Source: Streptomyces katrae (lineage in GTDB: Bacteria; Actinomycetota; Actinomycetes; Streptomycetales; Streptomycetaceae). From it: a stretch of DNA of 11,999 nucleotides. The notes beneath the pieces are model-generated. The model worked only from the letters and a program-made list of their open reading frames with translations, was not told where the DNA came from and searched no databases. Below, piece by piece: positions 7,316 to 11,999 of the stretch (within the stretch, counting starts at the first letter, position 1; the number at the start of each line of letters is the position of its first letter). The DNA lies in the NCBI RefSeq assembly GCF_000966975.1, contig NZ_JZWV01000660.1:1-11999 (forward strand), written 5' to 3'. A program made the translations under genes and the position numbers.

Positions 7316-7342
7316 CCCTAACCCTAAACTTCAGGGTTAGGG
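7316..7342. promoter_or_regulatory. Perfect 10-bp telomere-like stem-loop and proximal -10 element
   Basis: CCCTAACCCT (7316-7325) and AGGGTTAGGG (7333-7342) pair perfectly around the 7-base loop AAACTTC. There is no T-run after it, so it is not a classical terminator. The right arm runs into TAGGGT (7338-7343), a second copy of the -10 hexamer seen at 7217, so it may mark the proximal promoter, although no good -35 is visible. The arms also carry the two BldD half-site forms, nTnACnC and GnGTnAn, pushed 9 bases apart. Confidence 0.6.
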
Positions 7343-7444
7343 TTCGGGTCGGCGCGTACGGACCGTCCCGCATTTTCGGCATCAGTCGTCGCACCGCAGG
7401 CCCGCGAGGCGGCGACACGTAACTCGAGGCGAGAGGCCTTCGAC

Positions 7445-8647
7445 GTGGCAGCACCGCAGAACTACCTCGCAGTCATCAAGGTCATCGGTGTCGGCGGCGG
7501 TGGTGTCAATGCCATCAACCGAATGATCGAGGTCGGTCTCAAGGGCGTCGAGTTCATCGCCATCAACACCGACGCCCAGGCGCTGTTGATGAGCGACGCC
7601 GACGTCAAGCTCGACGTCGGCCGCGAACTCACCCGGGGCCTCGGCGCCGGAGCCAACCCGGCCGTCGGCCGCAAGGCGGCAGAGGACCACCGCGAGGAGA
7701 TCGAGGAGGTCCTCAAGGGGGCCGACATGGTCTTCGTCACCGCCGGCGAAGGCGGCGGCACCGGCACGGGCGGCGCACCCGTCGTCGCCAACATCGCGCG
7801 CTCGCTGGGCGCCCTGACGATCGGCGTGGTCACCCGCCCGTTCACCTTCGAGGGTCGGCGCCGCGCGAACCAGGCGGAGGACGGCATCGCCGAGCTCCGC
7901 GAAGAGGTCGACACCCTCATCGTCATCCCCAACGACCGCCTGCTGTCCATCTCGGACCGCCAGGTCTCGGTGCTCGACGCCTTCAAGTCGGCCGACCAGG
8001 TGCTGCTCAGCGGCGTCCAGGGCATCACCGACCTCATCACCACCCCTGGTCTGATCAACCTCGACTTCGCCGACGTCAAGTCCGTGATGTCCGAGGCCGG
8101 CTCGGCCCTGATGGGCATCGGCTCCGCCCGCGGCGACGACCGCGCCGTGGCCGCGGCCGAGATGGCGATCTCCTCGCCGCTGCTGGAGGCGTCCATCGAC
8201 GGCGCCCGCGGCGTGCTGCTCTCCATCTCCGGCGGCTCGGACCTCGGTCTCTTCGAGATCAACGAGGCCGCGCAGCTGGTGAGCGAGGCCGCGCACCCCG
8301 AGGCGAACATCATCTTCGGCGCCGTCATCGACGACGCCCTCGGCGACGAGGTCCGCGTCACGGTCATCGCGGCCGGCTTCGACGGCGGACAGCCCCCGGC
8401 CCGCCGGGACAACGTCATCGGCGCCGCGTCCACCAAGCGCGAGGAGCCGGCCCCCGCGCCGGTCCGCGCGCCCGAGCCGGTCCGCCCGGCCTTCGGCGGA
8501 CTCGGCACCGTGACCCCGCGCGAGGAGCCCCCGGCCCCGGTCGAGCTCCCGGTCGAGGCCGCGCCGGCCCCGCCGCAGGTCCCGACGGCCCGGCCCTACC
8601 AGGACAGCCCGGCCGAAGAGCTGGACGTTCCGGACTTCTTGAAGTGA
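7445..8647 (+). CDS. ftsZ: FtsZ, tubulin-like GTPase forming the Z-ring
   Basis: FtsZ polymerises on GTP into the cytokinetic ring: vegetative cross-walls and, in aerial hyphae, ladders of sporulation septa. The protein has 400 residues, the length expected for Streptomyces. It shows the N-terminal [13 protein letters not shown] (G1 region), the tubulin signature [11 protein letters not shown] at residues 100-110, the T7 synergy loop NLDFADVK (from residue 205; D207 and D210 are the catalytic positions) and the globular core to about residue 316. A Pro/Ala/Glu-rich disordered linker follows, ending in the conserved tail DVPDFLK that binds SepF and other partners. GTG at 7445 is supported by GAGAGG at 7431-7436 with an 8-base spacer. 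Transcription probably starts at several points in 7192-7350 under BldD and WhiA/WhiB control. The stop overlaps pgeF as GTGA. Confidence 0.98.
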   Translation: MAAPQNYLAVIKVIGVGGGGVNAINRMIEVGLKGVEFIAINTDAQALLMSDADVKLDVGRELTRGLGAGANPAVGRKAAEDHREEIEEVLKGADMVFVTAGEGGGTGTGGAPVVANIARSLGALTIGVVTRPFTFEGRRRANQAEDGIAELREEVDTLIVIPNDRLLSISDRQVSVLDAFKSADQVLLSGVQGITDLITTPGLINLDFADVKSVMSEAGSALMGIGSARGDDRAVAAAEMAISSPLLEASIDGARGVLLSISGGSDLGLFEINEAAQLVSEAAHPEANIIFGAVIDDALGDEVRVTVIAAGFDGGQPPARRDNVIGAASTKREEPAPAPVRAPEPVRPAFGGLGTVTPREEPPAPVELPVEAAPAPPQVPTARPYQDSPAEELDVPDFLK

Positions 8648-9375
8648 CGCTGGAGCAGCATCACGAGAGCGGCGCCCACTTCGCCTTCACCGACCGGTGG
8701 GGCGGGGTGAGCGCCGTTCCGTACGAGGAGCTCAATCTCGGCGGCGCGGTCGGCGACGACCCGGCCGCCGTTCGCGCGAACCGGGCGGCCGCCGCGAAGG
8801 AGCTGGGCATCGACCCGGACCTCGTGGTCTGGATGAACCAGGTGCACGGGCGGGACGTGGCCGTGGTCGACGGCCCCTGGGGGCCGGCCGCCGACATCCC
8901 CTCGGTGGACGCGGTGGTGACCGCCCGTCGGGGGCTCGCCCTCGCCGTGCTCACCGCCGACTGCACCCCCGTGCTGCTGGCCGACCCCGTCGCCGGGGTC
9001 GCCGCGGCCGCCCACGCCGGGCGGCCCGGGCTGGTCGCCGGTGTGGTGCCCGCCGCCGTCGAGGCGATGGTGGGCCTCGGCGCCGACCCCGCGCGGATCG
9101 TCGCCCGTACCGGACCCGCCGTCTGCGGGCGCTGCTACGAGGTGCCGGCCGAGATGCGGGAGGCGGTCGCCGCCGTGGTGCCGGCCGCGTGGGCCGAGAC
9201 CAGCTGGGGGACGCCGGCCGTCGACGTGGTCGCCGGGGTGCACGCCCAGCTCGCGGAGGCGGGGGTGCCGCAAGGTCACCGCTCCCCGGTCTGCACACTG
9301 GAGTCGCGGGACCACTTCTCGTACCGCCGCGACCGGGTGACCGGGCGGCTTGCCGGATATGTCTGGTTGGAATGA
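8644..9375 (+). CDS. pgeF: PgeF/YlmD, DUF152 'laccase-domain' peptidoglycan editing factor family
   Basis: Members of this family (YfiH, YlmD, human FAMIN) were first called multicopper oxidoreductases. E. coli PgeF helps keep L-Ser out of the first position of the peptidoglycan peptide, and other members act on purine nucleosides, so the activity here is not certain. The protein has 243 residues. Metal-site residues are conserved: His68 in NQVHG, Cys107 in TADC and His124 in HAGRPGL (E. coli-type proteins have HAGWRGL). The C-terminal [11 protein letters not shown] closes the domain. GTG at 8644 overlaps the ftsZ stop as GTGA, and no Shine-Dalgarno sequence is visible, so it is probably translated by ribosomes leaving ftsZ. 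Linkage to ftsZ, ylmE and sepF is typical of Gram-positive bacteria. Confidence 0.9.
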   Translation: MTLEQHHESGAHFAFTDRWGGVSAVPYEELNLGGAVGDDPAAVRANRAAAAKELGIDPDLVVWMNQVHGRDVAVVDGPWGPAADIPSVDAVVTARRGLALAVLTADCTPVLLADPVAGVAAAAHAGRPGLVAGVVPAAVEAMVGLGADPARIVARTGPAVCGRCYEVPAEMREAVAAVVPAAWAETSWGTPAVDVVAGVHAQLAEAGVPQGHRSPVCTLESRDHFSYRRDRVTGRLAGYVWLE

Positions 9376-9378
9376 CTG

Positions 9379-10098
9379 ATGACGGATCGTAAGTCCGAGC
9401 TCGCCGCGAACCTCGCGCGGGTGGAGGAGCGGATCGCGTCCGCCTGCGAGGCGGCGGGCCGGAAGCGGGAGGAGGTGACCCTCATCGTGGTCACCAAGAC
9501 CTACCCCGCGACCGACGTACGCCTGCTGGCGGACCTGGGGGTCCGTCATGTGGCGGAAAACCGGGACCAGGATGCCGCCCCCAAGGCGGCGGCCTGCGCG
9601 GATCTGTCGTTGAACTGGCACTTCGTGGGCCAGTTGCAGACGAACAAGGTCCGTTCCGTGGCCGGATACGCGCACGTGGTGCAGTCGGTCGACCGGCCGA
9701 AGCTCGTCACGGCGCTCTCGGCGGCGGCGGTGGACCGGGGGCGCGAGATCGGCTGCCTCGTGCAGATCGCCCTCGACGCCGAGTCGGGGGAGCGCGGGAC
9801 CCGGGGCGGCGCCGCACCCGAGCAGATGGCCGAGTTGGCGGACCTCGTCGCCGCCGCGCCGGGGCTGCGGATCGACGGTCTCATGACCGTCGCCCCCCTC
9901 GCCGGGCGCTACGCGGGACGCGAACAGGCGGCCTTCGAGCGGATGATGGAATTGTCATCCGGCCTGCGCGCGGCCCATCCGGCTGCCACGATGGTGTCGG
10001 CGGGAATGAGCGCCGACCTGGAACAGGCCGTCCTGGCCGGTGCGACACATGTACGCGTCGGCACTGCGGTACTCGGCGCGAGACCCCGGCTCGGGTAA
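9379..10098 (+). CDS. ylmE: YlmE/YggS-family PLP-binding homeostasis protein
   Basis: This is a fold-type III pyridoxal-phosphate protein without known catalysis. The family (YggS, YlmE, PROSC/PLPBP) buffers free PLP and affects amino-acid and vitamin B6 balance. The protein has 239 residues. The PLP lysine is Lys40 in LIVVTKTYPATD. NWHFVGQLQTNKVR, GLMTVAPL and SAGMSADLEQAV (phosphate-binding end of the barrel) follow in the family order. The usual GENY/GENR-like motif reads AENRDQDAA. ATG at 9379 lies 3 bases after the pgeF stop with no strong ribosome binding site, so the pair is translationally coupled to ftsZ. The role of this gene in division is unclear, though it is regularly kept next to sepF in Gram-positive dcw clusters. 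Confidence 0.92.
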   Translation: MTDRKSELAANLARVEERIASACEAAGRKREEVTLIVVTKTYPATDVRLLADLGVRHVAENRDQDAAPKAAACADLSLNWHFVGQLQTNKVRSVAGYAHVVQSVDRPKLVTALSAAAVDRGREIGCLVQIALDAESGERGTRGGAAPEQMAELADLVAAAPGLRIDGLMTVAPLAGRYAGREQAAFERMMELSSGLRAAHPAATMVSAGMSADLEQAVLAGATHVRVGTAVLGARPRLG

Positions 10099-10247
10099 CG
10101 TCGCGAAGAAAGTCGGACCACAGCAGAAAATATGGTCATTTCCGCAGATGAGCGGACAGACCACGTGGATCGCGGGCAGTTGGTGACTTTGGTGACACAG
10201 CGACACCTGCGACAGGGCGATCCACCACAGAGCGGAGGACTCGGAGA
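10099..10247. promoter_or_regulatory. Spacer upstream of sepF with nested dyad, palindrome and GAC repeats
   Basis: This 149-bp gap breaks the otherwise tight packing and probably carries a sepF promoter. TATGGT at 10131-10136 fits a -10, although no good -35 is seen. A nested dyad follows: TGGTC (10133-10137) pairs with GACCA (10159-10163), and TCCGC (10141-10145) pairs with GCGGA (10152-10156). CCACGTGG at 10161-10168 is a perfect palindrome. TTGGTGAC occurs at 10180-10187 and again at 10189-10196, and GACAC at 10194-10198 and 10202-10206. The GAC cores at 10185, 10194, 10202 and 10211 are 9, 8 and 9 bases apart. GGAGG at 10234-10238 is the sepF ribosome binding site. GACAC is the WhiA core motif. 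Confidence 0.5.
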
Positions 10248-10865
10248 ATGGCCGGCGCGATGCGCAAGATGGCGGTCTACCTCGGCCTCGTGGAGGACGA
10301 CCGGTACGACAACCCGGGGTACGACCCCGACGACGAATTCGAGCCCGAGCCGGAGCCCGAACGCCCCCGGGAGCGGGAGCGGCGGCAGCAGCCCGTGCAC
10401 CAATCGCCCGTAACGGACGAACCGGTACGAGCGGTGCAGCCGCCGGCGCCGCGCGAACCCCTCCCAATTCCGTCAGAAAACGGACGTCCCGCGCGAATTG
10501 CCCCCGTGGCATCCATCACACCTGACCGCACCAACCTGGAGAAGAACGCCCCCGTGATCATGCCCAAGGTCGTCTCCGAGCGGGAGCCGTACCGCATCAC
10601 GACGCTGCACCCCCGGACCTACAACGAGGCCCGTACCATCGGGGAACACTTCCGTGAGGGCACTCCGGTGATCATGAATCTCACGGAGATGGACGACACC
10701 GACGCGAAGCGTCTGGTCGACTTCGCGGCCGGCCTCGTCTTCGGTCTGCACGGCAGTATTGAACGCGTGACACAGAAGGTGTTCCTGCTGTCGCCTGCTA
10801 ACGTCGATGTCACGGCGGAGGACAAGGCCCGCATCGCGGAGGGCGGGTTCTTCAACCAAAGCTAG
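10248..10865 (+). CDS. sepF: SepF, membrane anchor and organiser of FtsZ filaments
   Basis: SepF tethers FtsZ to the membrane; since Streptomyces lacks FtsA, it is the main anchor. The protein has 205 residues. The N-terminal [13 protein letters not shown] is the amphipathic membrane-binding helix. An acidic, Pro/Glu/Arg-rich disordered linker (about residues 20-100) follows, then the conserved SepF domain from about residue 105 ([65 protein letters not shown]) to the end, FFNQS. This domain dimerises and binds the FtsZ tail DVPDFLK encoded upstream. ATG at 10248 has GGAGG 9 bases upstream; a second in-frame ATG at 10260 would still keep the helix. Streptomyces usually also carry SepF-like paralogues elsewhere in the genome. 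Confidence 0.96.
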   Translation: MAGAMRKMAVYLGLVEDDRYDNPGYDPDDEFEPEPEPERPRERERRQQPVHQSPVTDEPVRAVQPPAPREPLPIPSENGRPARIAPVASITPDRTNLEKNAPVIMPKVVSEREPYRITTLHPRTYNEARTIGEHFREGTPVIMNLTEMDDTDAKRLVDFAAGLVFGLHGSIERVTQKVFLLSPANVDVTAEDKARIAEGGFFNQS

Positions 10866-10924
10866 ACCGATCCGTCAGACACGGGACCGGGAACAGAGCG
10901 GGAACAGGGGAGAGGGAAGCGCGG
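10866..10924 (+). promoter_or_regulatory. sepF-ylmG gap with GACAC and a duplicated CGGGAACAG
   Basis: The 59-bp gap holds one GACAC (10878-10882) and two copies of CGGGAACAG (10888-10896 and 10899-10907), 11 bases apart, about one helical turn. The ylmG ribosome binding site is GAGGGA at 10912-10917, 7 bases before the ATG. No -10/-35 pair is convincing, so read-through from sepF remains likely. Confidence 0.35.
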
Positions 10925-11221
10925 ATGGGCATCGCACTAGACGTGGTCTACATCGCGCTGTCGTGCTTCCTCATCGTGCTGATCTTCCGACTGGTCATGG
11001 ACTACGTGTTCCAGTTCGCACGTTCATGGGCACCCGGCAAGGCGATGGTGGTCGTTCTGGAGGCCACCTACACTGTCACCGATCCACCGCTCAAACTGCT
11101 TCGGCGGTTCATCCCGCCGTTGCGTCTCGGGGGCGTGGCGCTCGACCTGTCCTTCTTCGTTCTGATGATCATCGTTTACATCCTCATCAGCTTCGTAAGA
11201 GCTGCTGCGAGCAGCGTGTGA
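10925..11221 (+). CDS. ylmG: YlmG/YggT-family small membrane protein
   Basis: The protein has 98 residues, about the usual length for a single YggT domain. It has two hydrophobic helices (about residues 5-27, VVYIALSCFLIVLIF, and 72-95, LSFFVLMIIVYILIS) joined by a cytoplasmic or periplasmic loop. The loop carries the family signature TDPPLKLLRRFIPPLRLGG, with Asp53-Pro54, followed by the ALDLS start of the second helix. YlmG proteins are encoded beside sepF and divIVA in many Gram-positive bacteria and cyanobacteria. Relatives affect nucleoid or chloroplast nucleoid distribution and septum placement, but the molecular activity is not known. ATG at 10925 has a good ribosome binding site. A perfect GCTGCT/AGCAGC dyad (11201-11215) lies in the last codons. 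Confidence 0.92.
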   Translation: MGIALDVVYIALSCFLIVLIFRLVMDYVFQFARSWAPGKAMVVVLEATYTVTDPPLKLLRRFIPPLRLGGVALDLSFFVLMIIVYILISFVRAAASSV

Positions 11222-11226
11222 ACGAT

Positions 11227-11256
11227 GAGCTCCCCCGCGCCTGCGGGGACAGTCCC
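11227..11256 (+). other. Solitary type I-E CRISPR-repeat-like stem-loop before divIVA
   Basis: A perfect stem CCCCGC (11233-11238) / GCGGGG (11243-11248) with loop GCCT is flanked by GAGCT on the left and ACAGTCCC on the right. The composition and order strongly resemble the 29-base type I-E repeats of E. coli (GAGTTCCCCGCGCC...) and of actinobacteria (...CCCCGCGCCTGCGGGGA...), apart from one extra C. Only one copy is present in the 82-bp gap and I see no second copy nearby, so it is not an array. It may instead be an attenuator, a stabilising hairpin or a chance likeness. Confidence 0.45.
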
Positions 11257-11303
11257 GATACGGTCCTGCCGACTGCCGACGACTACGTAGAGGTGAAGAA
11301 GAC

Positions 11304-11999
11304 ATGCCGCTGACTCCCGAGGACGTGCGGAACAAGCAGTTCACGACCGTCCGCCTGCGAGAAGGCTATGACGAGGACGAGGTCGATGCCTTCCTCGACG
11401 AGGTCGAAGCCGAGCTGACGCGCCTGCTGCGCGAGAACGAGGACCTGCGCGCGAAGCTGGCCGCCGCCACGCGCGCCGCCGCGCAGAGCCAGCAGCAGGC
11501 CAACATGCGCAAGCCGGAACCCCAGGACCAGCGAGGCCCGGGCGCCCCCGTGCCGGCGGCCATATCCGGCCCGCCGCAGCAGCAGCAGCCGCAGATGGGC
11601 CCGCCGCAGCTGCCGGGCGGCCAGCCCCAGCTGCCCCCGGGCCCCGGCGGACACGGACCGCAGGGTCCGGGCCCGATGGGCGGCCCCATGCAGCAGCAGT
11701 CCATGGGCGGCCAGCACCCGATGGCGCCGCAGCAGCAGATGGGCCAGCAGCCCATGCCGCAGCAGATGCAGCAGCAGTCCATGGGCGGCCAGAACCAGCT
11801 CGGCCAGCCCATGGGCCAGCAGATGCAGCCCATGGGGCAGCAGATGCAGCCGATGGGCCAGCAGATGCAGCCCATGCAGCAGCCGCAGCTCCCGCAGCAG
11901 GGCCCCGGTGGCGACAGCGCCGCCCGCGTCCTGTCCCTCGCGCAGCAGACCGCCGACCAGGCGATCGCGGAGGCCCGCTCCGAGGCCAACAAGATCGCC
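11304..11999 (+). CDS. divIVA: DivIVA (Wag31-type) polar growth determinant, 3' end outside window
   Basis: DivIVA is a coiled-coil cytoskeletal protein that binds curved membrane at hyphal tips and recruits the wall-synthesis machinery; it sets branch sites in Streptomyces. The visible 232 residues run to the window edge without a stop; the S. coelicolor protein is close to 400 residues. The N-terminal domain MPLTPEDVRNKQFTTVRLRE-GYDEDEVDAFLDEVE is highly conserved and includes the membrane-binding and first coiled-coil parts (to about residue 60). A Gln/Pro/Gly/Met-rich linker follows (about 65-203). The second coiled coil then opens with DSAARVLSLAQQTADQAIAEA (from 204). ATG at 11304 follows AGGTGA (11291-11296) at 7 bases. 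The linker holds internal repeats at the DNA level and is the fast-evolving part. Confidence 0.96.
   Translation, partial: MPLTPEDVRNKQFTTVRLREGYDEDEVDAFLDEVEAELTRLLRENEDLRAKLAAATRAAAQSQQQANMRKPEPQDQRGPGAPVPAAISGPPQQQQPQMGPPQLPGGQPQLPPGPGGHGPQGPGPMGGPMQQQSMGGQHPMAPQQQMGQQPMPQQMQQQSMGGQNQLGQPMGQQMQPMGQQMQPMGQQMQPMQQPQLPQQGPGGDSAARVLSLAQQTADQAIAEARSEANKIA
11688..11792 (+). repeat. Duplicated 27-bp unit in the divIVA linker
   Basis: The same 27 bases, encoding MQQQSMGGQ, occur at 11688-11714 and 11766-11792 (residues 129-137 and 155-163), with start points 78 bp (26 codons) apart. Identity at synonymous positions suggests a recent duplication or continuing exchange rather than selection on the peptide alone. 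Confidence 0.85.
11811..11873 (+). repeat. Three tandem 21-bp units (MGQQMQP) in the divIVA linker
   Basis: Units at 11811-11831, 11832-11852 and 11853-11873 each encode MGQQMQP (residues 170-190). Units 1 and 3 are identical and unit 2 differs at two third positions. The array keeps the frame and should vary in copy number among strains by slippage. Confidence 0.9.

Larger units (their letters stand above)
7247..7321 (+). other. Candidate 24-codon leader ORF with a TTA codon upstream of ftsZ
   Basis: GGGAGG at 7235-7240 sits 6 bases before GTG at 7247, opening a frame of 24 codons that ends in TAA at 7319-7321. The peptide begins MFVEHALLVDLVSC, continues with an acidic SEESEEQ-type stretch and ends THP. 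It uses several codons rare in high-GC genomes: CTA, CTT, GTT and, at 7277-7279, TTA, the codon read by the developmental bldA tRNA. I saw no TTA in frame in the twelve main genes. The start lies in the 8-bp dyad and the stop lies in the left arm of the next hairpin, an arrangement resembling an attenuator or translational switch. No known family is recognised. It may be a chance ORF within promoter DNA. Confidence 0.25.

Noticed and set aside
7316..7342. Rho-independent terminator
   Set aside because: The stem is perfect, but no T-run follows and a -10-like hexamer overlaps its right arm. Termination cannot be claimed from sequence.
7325..7350. Sigma-WhiG promoter starting with TAAA at 7325
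   Set aside because: The required GCCGATAA-type -10 is absent at the proper distance; the sequence there is TTCGGGTCGG.
10132..10413. 93-codon + frame beginning in the ylmE-sepF gap
   Set aside because: It runs into sepF in another frame, has no ribosome binding site at its ATG, and its end is compositionally a sepF shadow.
11227..11256. CRISPR array
   Set aside because: Only one repeat-like unit is present with no spacer-repeat periodicity; it is kept as a solitary element instead.

Overview
The window is one strand of a Streptomyces-type division and cell-wall (dcw) cluster. The DNA is very GC-rich with third positions dominated by G/C, GTG starts are common, and every convincing gene reads on the + strand. 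The gene order is murF - mraY - murD - ftsW - murG - ftsQ - ftsZ - pgeF (ylmD) - ylmE (yggS) - sepF - ylmG (yggT) - divIVA. The absence of murC between murG and ftsQ (where mycobacteria and corynebacteria carry it), the absence of ftsA, and the long Gln/Pro/Gly/Met-rich linker in DivIVA together point to Streptomyces or a close relative such as Kitasatospora. I cannot name the species.

Region 1 (1-7163) makes and exports the peptidoglycan precursor and builds the septum. MurF (5' end outside the window) and MurD finish the UDP-MurNAc-pentapeptide. MraY and MurG make lipid I and lipid II at the membrane. FtsW polymerises lipid II, and FtsQ is the divisome scaffold. The genes are tightly packed with 4-base ATGA/GTGA overlaps or short gaps. 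The exception is the 68-bp murD-ftsW gap, where the ftsW ribosome binding site faces a complementary stretch that could hide it.

Region 2 (7164-7444) is the ftsQ-ftsZ intergenic region and the richest regulatory DNA here. It holds a hairpin just after ftsQ, a near-consensus BldD box over a TAGGGT -10 element, a perfect 8-bp dyad, two more candidate promoter elements, an inverted pair of GACAC (WhiA-type) motifs and a perfect 10-bp telomere-like hairpin. It also holds a 24-codon open reading frame with a good ribosome binding site and a TTA (bldA-dependent) codon, whose stop lies inside that hairpin. Developmental control of ftsZ by BldD, WhiA and WhiB is established in Streptomyces; the leader ORF and hairpin chain are my own observation.

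Region 3 (7445-11999) carries ftsZ and the associated Z-ring and polar growth genes. FtsZ is followed by overlapping pgeF and ylmE. Then, after a 149-bp spacer with repeats and dyads, comes the FtsZ membrane tether sepF, then ylmG and the polar-growth organiser divIVA, which is cut by the window end. The ylmG-divIVA gap contains a solitary sequence closely resembling a type I-E CRISPR repeat. No tRNA, rRNA, insertion sequence, prophage or true CRISPR array was seen. The core genes are ordinary; the interest lies in the non-coding DNA between them.
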